Shown here: piece by piece, positions 34,684 through 43,707 of the stretch | Layout: every line of letters begins with the position of its first letter | Numbering within the stretch: position 1 is the first letter of the stretch | NCBI GenBank assembly: GCA_964534845.1 | Contig: CAZHPV010000005.1 | Location: 16,962-80,961 of the forward strand | DNA: 64,000 nt | From: CALCKU01 sp964534845 | GTDB taxonomy: Bacteria; Pseudomonadota; Alphaproteobacteria; Caulobacterales; Maricaulaceae | Direction of reading: 5' to 3' | Made by a program: the position numbers and the translations under genes | The notes under the pieces: generated by a model | What the model was told of the DNA's origin: nothing | Seen by the model: only the letters and a program-made list of their open reading frames with translations | Databases searched by the model: none

Positions 34684-35316
34684 TTACTTTTTGTATTCTT
34701 CAATGGTTAGATATGTGCCGCAATACGCACACCCATCTTGGACAATAGGTTCTTTTAGAAACCAGTAAGCACCAGCATCAAAATATTCACTTTCAATTTT
34801 TTGAATATACTCTGGAATTCTATTAAAATAATTCTCTTCTTCACCTTTGCAAGGAAATTGAAAATCGAAAAAAGTAAGAGCGATAAGATTTTCTGCATCT
34901 TCTTGATCAATATTTTTTTCAATATCATACCAAGCCCCCCAAACTCTATCGTCTAGTTTTTTTAATAATTTTTCCGGCTTCAGAGTTTTTACATTTATGT
35001 AAACACGTTTCACTTCAGCTACATACTTTTTCTTTTTATATTTTAAAAATAAATCAGCTCTGCCAAGCACTTTTTTACGTCTTTGGGAGTTCTGTCTTTT
35101 TGCAACCTGATATTCTTGCAGGCAAACCCAATCACCACTTGGACAACTCCACGCAGCTGCACTTAGATGCGAAACACAACTTAATTCTGTATAACAAGAG
35201 ATGAGATCATTCTCTGCATTATGATATCTATCGTTCAGCTTTAACCACTGTACTAAAACTTCTTCGAAGGGAGCTAATGTGCTGCTTTTAGAAACATATG
35301 AGTTTTTATATTTCAT
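34684..35316 (-). CDS. AT-rich orphan with a PD-(D/E)XK nuclease-like signature
   Basis: I do not recognise this 210-residue protein by family. Residues 68-103 show E68 (C-L-Q-E-Y), then G-R-A-D88-L-F-L, then Y-V-A-E101-V-K103, the order and spacing of the PD-(D/E)XK nuclease core. A C196-A-Y-C199 pair lies near the C-terminus. Base use differs sharply from neighbours: in two 60-base stretches I counted (34981-35040, 35041-35100) G+C is 16 and 20. It lies between the DUF4174 gene and the acyl-CoA dehydrogenase, overlapping the former by 4 bases, so it has been inserted into an existing operon. Horizontal transfer is inferred; nuclease activity is a hypothesis. Confidence 0.75.
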   Translation of the reverse strand: MKYKNSYVSKSSTLAPFEEVLVQWLKLNDRYHNAENDLISCYTELSCVSHLSAAAWSCPSGDWVCLQEYQVAKRQNSQRRKKVLGRADLFLKYKKKKYVAEVKRVYINVKTLKPEKLLKKLDDRVWGAWYDIEKNIDQEDAENLIALTFFDFQFPCKGEEENYFNRIPEYIQKIESEYFDAGAYWFLKEPIVQDGCAYCGTYLTIEEYKK

Positions 35317-35834
35317 CCTTTATTCTCAAACCGTTGGAAAACAGGCGCTGTTTTCTCTGTCCCCTGTTGCCACATTTCAAATTGCCGAAACGGCATGGCA
35401 TCAATGGTCGCAAACAACTCTTGAGACGGGACCGCCCCCGTCCAACGCCTTTTCTGTGTCCCATCATTTCCGATGAGCACAAATTCGAAATCATTTCCGC
35501 AATTGGCCTCTGCCCGCAACGCGCTGCCGGATTGATGCAAAATACGATTAAACCTCAAATCTGTTTCGGGCGTCACCGTATAGGCGGCGTCTGGGCGCAG
35601 TTCGATATAATAGAGATCGCGTTCCGCAAAATTTTCCCAATCTGTGGATTTGTAAATTTTAGCAATGTTCTCGTTAATATCGTCCTCTTGTTCCAGCAGG
35701 CATAACACCAGCAATCTATGCCGTCCAAGCGGGTCTTCTAGAGAGAGAGCCTCACCAGCATGAGCGACGCCGCTGCTGAATGCGGCGCAAAACCCTATCA
35801 GACTTAGAAAGCGATTTAGAAAGTGATGTTTCAA
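35313..35834 (-). CDS. DUF4174 domain-containing exported protein
   Basis: No ATG lies between the mmsA stop and the conserved part, so I propose TTG at 35834, giving 173 residues with a signal peptide ending G-V-A-H-A. A GAGG stands 13 bases upstream, rather far. The mature part reads L-L-V-L-C-L-L, F-E-F-V-L-I-G-N-D-G-T-Q-K-R-R-W and the DUF4174 end I-D-A-M-P-F-R-Q-F-E-M. The family has no known function. Its stop overlaps the orphan start by 4 bases. Confidence 0.75.
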   Translation of the reverse strand: MKHHFLNRFLSLIGFCAAFSSGVAHAGEALSLEDPLGRHRLLVLCLLEQEDDINENIAKIYKSTDWENFAERDLYYIELRPDAAYTVTPETDLRFNRILHQSGSALRAEANCGNDFEFVLIGNDGTQKRRWTGAVPSQELFATIDAMPFRQFEMWQQGTEKTAPVFQRFENKG

Positions 35835-35841
35835 TTTAGCG

Positions 35842-37335
35842 TTAAAACCTCGGAATGATAAAGGCGCTATCCTCCGTCTCGCCTTCGGGCCAGCGCTGTG
35901 TGATCGTTTTGACTTTGGTGTAAAAGCGTAAGCCTTCCATGCCGTATTGATTGGCATCACCAAAGGCGGAGCGTTTCCAGCCGCCAAAACTATGGTAAGA
36001 GACGGGCACGGGAATGGGAACATTTATCCCGACCATACCAACCTCGACACGGTCTGCAAATTCACGCGCCGCGCGGCCATTCTGGGTAAAAATCGCAACA
36101 CCATTGCCGTATTGATGTTCAGACGGTAAGCGCAAGGCCTCCTCGAAACTTTCAGCGCGTACGATCTGCAAGACCGGGCCGAAAATCTCGTCGTGATAGG
36201 TTTCCATATCCGGTGTGACATTATCGAGCAAAGTCGGGCCAACGAAAAACCCGTTTTCATAGCCTTGTAACTCAAACCCGCGACCGTCCTTAACCAAGGT
36301 CGCCCCTTCCGCGACCGCCTTATCGATATTCGCTTCAATACTGGCTTTATGGGCCTGCGTGACAACGGGTCCGTAATCGGCGTCTGGGTCTGTTGACGTT
36401 CCAACAGTCATAGCTTCAAGCTTGGGCATAAAAGCCCCTAAAAACTTCTCAGCCGTTCCCTTACCCACAGGCACAACAACCGGTAGCGCCATACAGCGCT
36501 CTCCCGCCGAGCCATACGCTGCGCCGAGTATATCTTTCGCCGCCTGATCCATATTGGCGTCGGGCAGTATAATACCGTGATTTTTTGCCCCGCCCATACA
36601 TTGGGCGCGCTTGCCACTGGCTGTCGCGCGGGCATATACATATTGGGCAATATCCGAACTGCCGACAAAACTCACGGCCTTGATTGTCGGGTGGTCGCAA
36701 ATCGCGTCTACAATTTCCTTATCCCCGTTTAGGCATTGCAATAATCCCACCGGCCCGCCGGATTTTACAAATAATTCGGCAAGGCGCATGGGAACGCTCG
36801 GGTCTTTCTCGGACGGTTTGAGGATACAGGCATTGCCGGTTGCGATCGCCATACCAAACATCCACATCGGGATCATGGCCGGAAAGTTAAACGGCGTTAT
36901 CCCCGCCACAACGCCTAAGGGCTTGCGCATAGAATAGACATCGATCTCTGGCCCTGCCCCGTAAGTATGCTCACCTTTTTGGCTGTGCGGTATACCGCAG
37001 GCAAATTCGATAACGTCAATACCGCGCATTACATCGCCGCGACTATCCGCGAGCACTTTACCGTGTTCCGATGATAGCATGGCCGCCAAACTATCCATTT
37101 CGGCCTCGACCGCTTCTTTATAGGCAAACATGATACGCGCCCGTTTTTGCGGATTGACCTGCGCCCAAGCTCGTTGGGCTTTCGCTGCAGATTCAACAGC
37201 GGCGTCCAGTTCTTTTGCGGTGGCCATCATGACCTGAGATTGAACCTCGCCCGTATTGGGATCGTAAATATCTTTAGTGCGTCCCGAATTACCGGGAACG
37301 AGTTTCCCATCAACAAAATGTCCAATTTTTTTCAT
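35842..37335 (-). CDS. mmsA: Methylmalonate-semialdehyde dehydrogenase (CoA-acylating)
   Basis: MmsA converts methylmalonate semialdehyde to propionyl-CoA, NAD+-dependent, the last step before propionate metabolism. The 497-residue aldehyde dehydrogenase has F-N-F-P-A-M-I-P-M-W-M-F, F-V-G-S-S-D-I-A and the catalytic Cys in A-G-E-R-C-M-A-L, the MmsA version rather than the general G-Q-x-C. GGAGAG lies before the start. It heads the operon and is divergent from a LysR gene. Confidence 0.96.
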   Translation of the reverse strand: MKKIGHFVDGKLVPGNSGRTKDIYDPNTGEVQSQVMMATAKELDAAVESAAKAQRAWAQVNPQKRARIMFAYKEAVEAEMDSLAAMLSSEHGKVLADSRGDVMRGIDVIEFACGIPHSQKGEHTYGAGPEIDVYSMRKPLGVVAGITPFNFPAMIPMWMFGMAIATGNACILKPSEKDPSVPMRLAELFVKSGGPVGLLQCLNGDKEIVDAICDHPTIKAVSFVGSSDIAQYVYARATASGKRAQCMGGAKNHGIILPDANMDQAAKDILGAAYGSAGERCMALPVVVPVGKGTAEKFLGAFMPKLEAMTVGTSTDPDADYGPVVTQAHKASIEANIDKAVAEGATLVKDGRGFELQGYENGFFVGPTLLDNVTPDMETYHDEIFGPVLQIVRAESFEEALRLPSEHQYGNGVAIFTQNGRAAREFADRVEVGMVGINVPIPVPVSYHSFGGWKRSAFGDANQYGMEGLRFYTKVKTITQRWPEGETEDSAFIIPRF

Positions 37336-37395
37336 ACTTCTCTCCAGAATTTTGTTTGAATTTAAACTGGTATTTTTCCATGTAAATAGTAATTA

Positions 37396-37414
37396 TTGCA
37401 GTTTATAACTGCAA
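37396..37414 (+). promoter_or_regulatory. 19-bp inverted repeat between mmsA and lysR, probable operator
   Basis: TTGCAGTT-TAT-AACTGCAA is a perfect 8-3-8 inverted repeat in the 97-base divergent gap, 19 bases before the lysR start and 61 bases from mmsA. LysR proteins usually bind such dyads in the shared promoter. A second, shorter dyad GTTT-GAATTT-AAAC lies at 37355-37368. Confidence 0.6.
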
Positions 37415-37432
37415 AAATACAGGCTGGAAACA

Positions 37433-38314
37433 ATGAATTGGGACGATCTGAAAATCTTTCTCTGTGTCGCCCGACACCGGAAACTCGCCGCAGCGGCGCG
37501 CGAATTAAAGCTCGATGAAACTACAATATCGCGGCGTCTAAAACGGCTAGAAGATACGCTCGGCCATAGATTGTTCGAGCGCTTAAGGTCTGGTCATCAC
37601 CTTACACAATACGGGCAGGCCTTGCTGGCCACAGCGGAAGAGATAGAGCTGCAAACCGCGATCATTCAGGCTCCGCAAGCCCCGCTTAGCCAAAGCCCGA
37701 GCGGAACAATCCGCATCAGTGTCGCCGAAGGCTTCGGGGTTTTTGTGCTCAGTCCCTGCCTTGGAGCCTTTCATAAAAAATACCCACAGATTGAAATTGA
37801 TCTGGTCGCCGGAAGCGGATTTCTGAGCCTGTCGCGCCGCGAAGCCGATATTGCTATTGGCCTATCGCGCCCGAAATCCGCGCATATTATCTCCGAGCTT
37901 TTATGCAAATATGACTTACACCTCTATGCCCATTCAGATTATCTCGCCCAACATGAACCGATTAAATCTCCCATTGATCTATCCGGGCATTTGTTAATCG
38001 ATTACGTTGATGACCTTATTTATGCCGAAGAGCTTCGTTATTTCGAAACGGCCCTGCCTCAACTCAGACCGGGTCTACGGAGCACGTCGATTACGGCACA
38101 AAGAAATCTGGTTAAAGACGGAACAGGGCTCGCCATATTGCCGGATTTCATGACCAGTGACGATCTCGTGAAAGTTTTACCCGGGTCAATTTCTTTATCA
38201 CGCCAATTCTGGTTTTCTGTACATAAAACCATCGCCCCTCTGGCAAAAATTCAGGCTTTCAAGGCGTTTATTTTTGAGTATTTATCAAAGTCGGCTACGC
38301 TCTCAACTGACTGA
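37433..38314 (+). CDS. LysR-type transcriptional regulator
   Basis: The 293-residue protein has the N-terminal winged helix-turn-helix (F-L-C-V-A-R-H-R-K-L-A-A-A-A-R-E-L and T-T-I-S-R-R-L-K-R-L-E) and the periplasmic-binding-like effector domain. Divergent placement next to mmsA, with a palindrome between, suggests it controls the valine operon in response to a branched-chain intermediate. That role is inference. Its stop is 12 bases from convergent gspN. Confidence 0.92.
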   Translation: MNWDDLKIFLCVARHRKLAAAARELKLDETTISRRLKRLEDTLGHRLFERLRSGHHLTQYGQALLATAEEIELQTAIIQAPQAPLSQSPSGTIRISVAEGFGVFVLSPCLGAFHKKYPQIEIDLVAGSGFLSLSRREADIAIGLSRPKSAHIISELLCKYDLHLYAHSDYLAQHEPIKSPIDLSGHLLIDYVDDLIYAEELRYFETALPQLRPGLRSTSITAQRNLVKDGTGLAILPDFMTSDDLVKVLPGSISLSRQFWFSVHKTIAPLAKIQAFKAFIFEYLSKSATLSTD

Positions 38315-38326
38315 TTATTGCCGCAC

Positions 38327-39043
38327 CTAAAACCAGCGTCCCTGTTCATTTAGCCTAAAGCCCTTTTGGGAAGGCTCGAAACCATAAAGGGGCAGTAAGG
38401 CCGAAGCGGCCGCGTCCCGCGTTTGGATATTAAACTCTGCCTGATAACGCCCATCGGGTTTCATGACAGTTCTGACGTCCAAGGATTGTCTGGCGTCTTT
38501 GCCGGATAAAACCGAAACAATGTCCCCGTTTTCACAACTAATCGGGCCGGACAAAACCGGGCCGCTCCATTGCCATAAGCCGGCATTTTTTTGCAAAACA
38601 TCCGTCGAGAACTCCCCCTTTGCGCTCTGACAGCCAGCCTCCAGATCAAGGACATTAAAACCGATATGGTCAAGACGCAGAGAATAAGTGCCATTCATCT
38701 GACTAAAGCGAGGATCAACGGGTAATATCCAACTTAGTAGGCCGCTCGCATCGAGATTTTCCAGACGCCCAAGCCCGAGATAACCTTTTATCTGAAGGGC
38801 GGGTGATGGACTGGAAAAGCGTATAGGAGGCTGGCCCCTCAGAAGGGCCTTGGGCATGGTAGAAATATTTAGATTATCTATATTATGCAGGCCTGAAATA
38901 CGGCCCTTCCAAATCGTGCCGTTTAAGCGCGGTGCTGGCTGATAAACGTCTTTTAATTTAGCCAGAGGCGTCCACGCCAGTGGCCAGACACAAAGCGTGG
39001 TTAACAAGGCCAGACACCCGCCCAAAAGCACAATTAACCGCAT
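38327..39043 (-). CDS. gspN: Type II secretion system protein N
   Basis: The 238-residue protein has one N-terminal membrane helix (L-I-V-L-L-G-G-C-L-A-L-L) and a periplasmic domain. P-R-L-N-G-T-I-W-K-G-R and the internal G-T-Y-S-L-R-L-D-H-I segment are GspN features. GspN is an accessory inner-membrane subunit whose role is not well defined. It is the last gene of the 12-gene operon and follows gspM by 2 bases. Confidence 0.85.
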   Translation of the reverse strand: MRLIVLLGGCLALLTTLCVWPLAWTPLAKLKDVYQPAPRLNGTIWKGRISGLHNIDNLNISTMPKALLRGQPPIRFSSPSPALQIKGYLGLGRLENLDASGLLSWILPVDPRFSQMNGTYSLRLDHIGFNVLDLEAGCQSAKGEFSTDVLQKNAGLWQWSGPVLSGPISCENGDIVSVLSGKDARQSLDVRTVMKPDGRYQAEFNIQTRDAAASALLPLYGFEPSQKGFRLNEQGRWF

Positions 39044-39045
39044 AG

Positions 39046-39504
39046 CTACTGTCCCGGTGACAAGGTCATCTGCACATCAACCAAACCACCCTCAGTCTGG
39101 TCTATCTGGATTTGCGTCAGCGACACGGCGTAATTTTGTGACAAGGTCTGCAAGAATGTGTAAACTTTGGTCGCGATAACAGGTTCAAACCAGACACGGA
39201 GCGCCCCGTCAGTTTCGGGTTGTATCCGCGTTAGCGCCATACCGGCCTTTCGTGCCTCTTGCACAAATTCGGTTTGGTCCATCGGCTTCTTGGCTTGACT
39301 TTCACCCGCCCCCAAATATGTCACTCCGTTTTTCACAATCTGGTAATTGTTAGCCGCAATATCTTTCTGGCGTAGCGCTTGAGCCTTCGCATTTAATATG
39401 GGCGTAACAATTAATAACCACACGGCAAAAACCCCGCATAATACGAGCATAAGGTAAATGAGGTAACGTTCACGCGGGCTGCGGTCTTGAAGTAAAGTTA
39501 TCAT
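39046..39504 (-). CDS. gspM: Type II secretion system protein M
   Basis: The 152-residue protein has a short basic N-terminus (R-S-P-R-E-R-Y-L-I-Y), a membrane helix (M-L-V-L-C-G-V-F-A-V-W-L-L-I) and a periplasmic ferredoxin-like domain. GspM partners with GspL in the inner-membrane platform. The 4-base overlap with gspL supports co-translation. Confidence 0.88.
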   Translation of the reverse strand: MITLLQDRSPRERYLIYLMLVLCGVFAVWLLIVTPILNAKAQALRQKDIAANNYQIVKNGVTYLGAGESQAKKPMDQTEFVQEARKAGMALTRIQPETDGALRVWFEPVIATKVYTFLQTLSQNYAVSLTQIQIDQTEGGLVDVQMTLSPGQ

Positions 39505-40562
39505 GAGCGTTCCAAACGAATAACCGCCTGCCCTATCATGGCACCATTTTGTTCGCGCACACCCCCAGAAGTAAACTCCATTCCGGCCGATCTTAAAGCC
39601 TGCTCCAGTCTTGAGGCGATTTCGAAATCAGGATAGATGAGGCGTAAATTTAGCGCTTGAGCGCTCATATCATAGCGGAGGCTTTCGATCTCAATGCCGT
39701 CAAAATTCTGTAATTGTGCAAATAATAAGGAGGAGAGGTCTAAAAACCGGCCCGAGCTTTTAGGTTGGTTTTTCACCGCCCGAGACACGGCCCGTGCGGG
39801 GTTTTCAACCTCTTTGCCTGTCACAGATTTATAGACTTGGCGGGCATCAGATTTAATATTTGCGGTTTGGGTTTTCAAACTTCGAATTTGCGTACCCTGC
39901 CAAACCGTCCATGACAGGCCGAGCACAGCCAATAACGCAGCGACGCGCTTGAACCCGGCAAAGGAGAAATGGGCCGGATTACGCGGGGCAAACTCATTGC
40001 TCGCTAGATTTATGGCGGGGTCAAATTGCAAAGTGGCCAGAACGGAATGAATATCTATTTCAGCCGGAGCCTCTTCCGCCTCCATCCAGGATTTGTCTAG
40101 CGTATATCCGGATTTACCGGGCTTGATGTACCTATCGCTTAAGTGAACCATGTCGTGCGTTTGTGGGACGACATCAAAGTCAGCATAGATATGACTGGGA
40201 TACATACCAAACTCGCCCAAGACTTGGCTTATCTCTGTCATTTTATCCCGCGAAATTACCGCCATAAACCCAGCCTGATCGTCCAAAACAATATGCTGGT
40301 CATCGGGTGCTGCAGCTAATTTATCCTCAATGACAAAACCAGCTGCATTGCGGCGTTCAGATTGGCGCATTTCGGGTAAGTCATGCGGGAAAATACGGAC
40401 GGCCTGACCTGAAATCACGACATTAACGCCGCGCCCGACCCCGTCGGTTAAATCCTGTTTTTGTGCATCGGTTTGCACAAAACCCGCCGCGTCTTCGGAC
40501 CTATACCAAGCCCAAGGCCCAGCCAGATCATCACTCAACCATATGACAAGCGTATCGCTCAA
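39501..40562 (-). CDS. gspL: Type II secretion system protein L
   Basis: The 353-residue protein has an N-terminal cytoplasmic actin-like domain, which anchors the GspE ATPase, a membrane helix around residue 210 (V-A-A-L-L-A-V-L-G-L-S-W-T-V-W) and a periplasmic ferredoxin-like domain. It overlaps gspK and gspM by 4 bases on either side. Confidence 0.88.
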   Translation of the reverse strand: MSDTLVIWLSDDLAGPWAWYRSEDAAGFVQTDAQKQDLTDGVGRGVNVVISGQAVRIFPHDLPEMRQSERRNAAGFVIEDKLAAAPDDQHIVLDDQAGFMAVISRDKMTEISQVLGEFGMYPSHIYADFDVVPQTHDMVHLSDRYIKPGKSGYTLDKSWMEAEEAPAEIDIHSVLATLQFDPAINLASNEFAPRNPAHFSFAGFKRVAALLAVLGLSWTVWQGTQIRSLKTQTANIKSDARQVYKSVTGKEVENPARAVSRAVKNQPKSSGRFLDLSSLLFAQLQNFDGIEIESLRYDMSAQALNLRLIYPDFEIASRLEQALRSAGMEFTSGGVREQNGAMIGQAVIRLERS

Positions 40563-41566
40563 AAGGAGGCCTCCAAAGGGGTTAATTCAAGACGAAATGT
40601 TTCATCGCCGTCGCGCTTAAAGCTAGGCGTAATCTCGCCTTCGTCAATAGCAAATTCAAACGCACCATAGCGCGCAGCCTCACCCACAAATATTTCCGCC
40701 TCCACCCAGACAAATTCTATCTCATAACTTATCAAGTCGAAACTTATATCCCCGCCCTCAACATCTTCCAATATCGGAGAGGCCTGCAATTGCGCCTGAT
40801 CGACATAGCCTTCCGGCGGACGCGCCTCAATAACTGCGCGAGCCAGAGTAAAATTGTTTTCCGTGGCTATAAGTGATGCCAGTAAGGGGACATGTTCCAA
40901 GCCCAGATTATTTATATGCAAGGCCGGAGATCTATCGCTGGGGCGCGTACAAATATAGGGCCGCAAACGCCGAAATTTCTCCTCGTCCATACCCTCCAGC
41001 GCTCGCATATCGAGAACCGAGCTTAACGCCGCATTCGCGCTGCGGTGGGACGGGTCACGGCCCAGATAGGTAAAGTCTTCCGCGCCGCCGCCCTGGGAAA
41101 TTTGTGTATCTTCATCAATCCAGTCGCGTGTCACGGCGGTTAAACTTTCTGCCGAACGCGGGTCCCAACCCAGTATTTCCAAGAGCCTTGTAAATTGTTG
41201 ACGCACTTGTGTCCGGTTTAAAGCATTTATTGACAGACAGGTTCCACCATCGCTCAGACGAAGAGAAATAGCACCGCCTTCTACCGGAAAAATGATCGGA
41301 TCAGGATTGCGCAAGCTCTGCCCTACCAAAGCCGGGTCAATAGTCGCCAGCGTGGTTTGTAAATGGGATTGTGCGAAATCTTCAGCCCCGCGTAAATACC
41401 AATCCGCTTGAGCTTGGGCATTAATCGAGGCCGCTCGTTTGACCGCCACACGCAATTCATCAAAAATGGCAACAGATAAGCTGGCCATTAAAGCCATCAC
41501 CAAAAGAGTGGTAAGCAAAACAGCGCCCCGATCTTTTACGCCGATAGACTGTCTCGCCCTCTTCAT
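40559..41566 (-). CDS. gspK: Type II secretion minor pseudopilin K
   Basis: The 335-residue protein has the prepilin-like segment R-G-A-V-L-L-T-T-L-L-V-M-A-L-M-A near the N-terminus; like other GspK proteins it lacks Glu at position +5. The large alpha domain follows (D-W-I-D-E-D and Y-L-G-R-D motifs). GspK caps the pseudopilus tip with GspI and GspJ. Confidence 0.92.
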   Translation of the reverse strand: MKRARQSIGVKDRGAVLLTTLLVMALMASLSVAIFDELRVAVKRAASINAQAQADWYLRGAEDFAQSHLQTTLATIDPALVGQSLRNPDPIIFPVEGGAISLRLSDGGTCLSINALNRTQVRQQFTRLLEILGWDPRSAESLTAVTRDWIDEDTQISQGGGAEDFTYLGRDPSHRSANAALSSVLDMRALEGMDEEKFRRLRPYICTRPSDRSPALHINNLGLEHVPLLASLIATENNFTLARAVIEARPPEGYVDQAQLQASPILEDVEGGDISFDLISYEIEFVWVEAEIFVGEAARYGAFEFAIDEGEITPSFKRDGDETFRLELTPLEASF

Positions 41567-42255
41567 ATCGAAAGCTCGAAATATTGCACCATTTCGTCAC
41601 CATTAGAAAAGACAAGTTCGAGGGTGATATAATCAGGCGCTATCAAGGCTGTGGGGTTAACAAAAATATTCTCATCATCTTCTGTCACCGCAGTCGCAGC
41701 GGTCAATTCAAGAACATCACGGTCCCCACCGCCAAATTGGAATTTGATATCACAAGATTGTAAGTCATCCAGCAAGACCCGTTCACGCACCGGAGTTTCA
41801 GCAGCCGGAAAGGCTTGACTAAGAGCGCGGCGGATAAGCCGGCCATCCTCAAATACATATTCTACGCGTTCCAGATCGCCCCGGTTTTCTAGCCCTCCGG
41901 GATTGGGGCGTCCCGCACGGGTAAAATCAAGTAAGCTGTCAACGCCGCCTGAAACCATAAAGGGTTCGGGATCGCCAAAGCCGTCACGCTTTGCAACAAG
42001 GACCAGATTGGATAAATCGGACTTAATCAAAATGCGCGCCATTTCCACATCGGTCATTTCAGATAGTCTCTGCGTGAGCTGTGCTTTTCCGGCAAAAGCA
42101 GACGATAGGGCAGACATGCTCCCAACCGTAATCAAGGAGAAGATAAACATAGCAATGAGGACTTCCACTAAGGTAAATCCAGCCTGACCAACCAGAGCCA
42201 CGCTGCTATCCGGCGTCTTACGAGCCGCCCGCTTATATAAACCTCTATTGGCCAT
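41563..42255 (-). CDS. gspJ: Type II secretion minor pseudopilin J
   Basis: The 230-residue protein has the prepilin cleavage site G-Q-A-G-F-T-L-V-E-V-L-I-A-M after a leader of about 25 residues. The ATG at 42255 is preferred over a TTG one codon upstream. The C-terminal part is the GspJ beta domain. It overlaps the end of gspI and the start of gspK. Confidence 0.93.
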   Translation of the reverse strand: MANRGLYKRAARKTPDSSVALVGQAGFTLVEVLIAMFIFSLITVGSMSALSSAFAGKAQLTQRLSEMTDVEMARILIKSDLSNLVLVAKRDGFGDPEPFMVSGGVDSLLDFTRAGRPNPGGLENRGDLERVEYVFEDGRLIRRALSQAFPAAETPVRERVLLDDLQSCDIKFQFGGGDRDVLELTAATAVTEDDENIFVNPTALIAPDYITLELVFSNGDEMVQYFELSI

Positions 42256-42685
42256 CAAGACGCCCCGCTACAAACGCTGTGCGTTCAATCAAGACATGAT
42301 CTGCACTACGCCCCCCCGAATTTCGACGTGACCGCGACACATTTTGGCTTGCAGCGCGCACTTTCACAGAAAGTCTGAAAAATCCGTCGAGGTCGGTATT
42401 ATGCGTTTCTACCTCCCAGTCAAAAGCCTGTCCTCGCATCTCGTCTCGTCCGCGCCTTTCAGATCGGTTCAAAGTTTCAGCGCGCGCCAAAACAAGCTGA
42501 TTATCCGCAACAATCCCAGCCAGTATTTTTTGCTCAAGCGCAAAGGCCGTTTTCACGCTTTCGGTCCCGGCATGGGTAAGACTAATAATGGAGAGGCTAA
42601 AAATCAGCAAAGCAGCCAAAACTTCAACCAGAGTAAATCCTGCCTGTCTTGAGGGCCGTTTAGCCATGACACGTCCTATTATCAT
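42245..42685 (-). CDS. gspI: Type II secretion minor pseudopilin I
   Basis: The protein has the prepilin cleavage site R-Q-A-G-F-T-L-V-E-V-L-A-A-L-L. Its 146-residue reading overlaps the gspH stop by 4 bases (ATGA), as at other joints of this operon. An alternative ATG at 42667 has AGGA six bases upstream and would shorten the leader to ten residues; I cannot decide between them. E-V-E-T near residue 95 fits the GspI domain. Confidence 0.92.
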   Translation of the reverse strand: MIIGRVMAKRPSRQAGFTLVEVLAALLIFSLSIISLTHAGTESVKTAFALEQKILAGIVADNQLVLARAETLNRSERRGRDEMRGQAFDWEVETHNTDLDGFFRLSVKVRAASQNVSRSRRNSGGRSADHVLIERTAFVAGRLDGQ

Positions 42686-43218
42686 AATACAGGCTTCAAC
42701 ACAGCACGGCCATCACCTGCGCTAGATAGTTCAAAATGTTGACCCCCGCCCTCAATCAGGTTCACGGAAAATGTATCGCTCAGACCTGTGGGCTCAAAGA
42801 GTATCACAGGAATGTCTTCATCTGGCAGTTTCACGTTTCTACCATTTTTTTCCAGACTGATACGGACACCGGCCGGCCAGTCTTCGCTAAAGGTCAAGGC
42901 CCACTCGCCGGCTTGGTGATCATAAAGACTATATCCTGTGCCTGATACGCCTAACGCAGCAACACGTCCCGATATCACAGCATTTTGGGCTGCAACATTG
43001 ACACGAGTGAGCAAATTATTCGCCCCTTCGTCCAACTCTGTTTTTGGCTGCGGAAAGTTCAATATGACCACGCCCGAGATCAAGCCAATGATGACAAGGA
43101 CGGTCATGACCTCGACCAAAGTAAATCCATGCTCACCTTGCGCGGACCGATTTAATGGCCTTCTGCGAGGTCGCATCTTTTTAAACAGTCGCAAAATATG
43201 GGGGGTTATTTTTGCCAA
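42682..43218 (-). CDS. gspH: Type II secretion minor pseudopilin H
   Basis: The 178-residue protein has a long basic leader (about 31 residues) before the prepilin site G-E-H-G-F-T-L-V-E-V-M-T-V-L. The rest is the GspH beta-sandwich. Its start overlaps the gspG end by 13 bases. The long leader is unusual compared with gspG but still processable by the prepilin peptidase. Confidence 0.9.
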   Translation of the reverse strand: MAKITPHILRLFKKMRPRRRPLNRSAQGEHGFTLVEVMTVLVIIGLISGVVILNFPQPKTELDEGANNLLTRVNVAAQNAVISGRVAALGVSGTGYSLYDHQAGEWALTFSEDWPAGVRISLEKNGRNVKLPDEDIPVILFEPTGLSDTFSVNLIEGGGQHFELSSAGDGRAVLKPVL

Positions 43219-43697
43219 CTCGTAATATCCTGAGCAAGATTTTCGCCGCCCGGCTCCCCGTCAGAGCCCAACGATAAAATATCAAACACACCATTTTCGC
43301 CGGGATAACGATAAATATAAGGCCGGCCCCACGGATCGTCCGGTAAAAATTTAACATAGCCGCCGGGGCGGTAGCGTTCGGCATTAGGCGCACCAGATGG
43401 CAAAGACACTAAAGCGTCCAGCCCATTAGTTTCCTCGGGATAATCAAGCATATCCAGACGGTACATTTCCGCCGCCTGTTCTAGGAGGCGAATATCGCCT
43501 TTGGCTTTTTGCGCCATGGCTCTATCCTGACTGGGCAAAACATTGATAATAACAAAGGTCGTCAAAAGACCAATAATCACCATCACCACCATAACCTCAA
43601 CCAGAGTAAAGCCGGCCTCTCCGCGCTCTTTTTGTGGCGAGGATTTACGCGATCGAAAATAATCTCGTAAAAAACCGGATGTGTTTAACATAGTCAT
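43206..43697 (-). CDS. gspG: Type II secretion major pseudopilin G
   Basis: The 163-residue protein has the prepilin site G-E-A-G-F-T-L-V-E-V-M-V-V-M and the conserved D-x-x-L-L-E-Q-A-A-E-M-Y-R-L-D helix. The C-terminal loop (D-P-W-G-R-P-Y and D-I-L-S-L-G-S-D-G-E-P-G-G) is the calcium-binding GspG hallmark. AAGGAG precedes the ATG. This is the main subunit of the pseudopilus. Confidence 0.97.
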   Translation of the reverse strand: MTMLNTSGFLRDYFRSRKSSPQKERGEAGFTLVEVMVVMVIIGLLTTFVIINVLPSQDRAMAQKAKGDIRLLEQAAEMYRLDMLDYPEETNGLDALVSLPSGAPNAERYRPGGYVKFLPDDPWGRPYIYRYPGENGVFDILSLGSDGEPGGENLAQDITSWQK

Positions 43698-43707
43698 AGG
43701 GGTCTCC

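Noticed and set aside
42902..43225. Possible plus-strand genes within the secretion operon
   Set aside because: The minus-strand pseudopilin genes have clear prepilin sites; the plus frames show none of these features.
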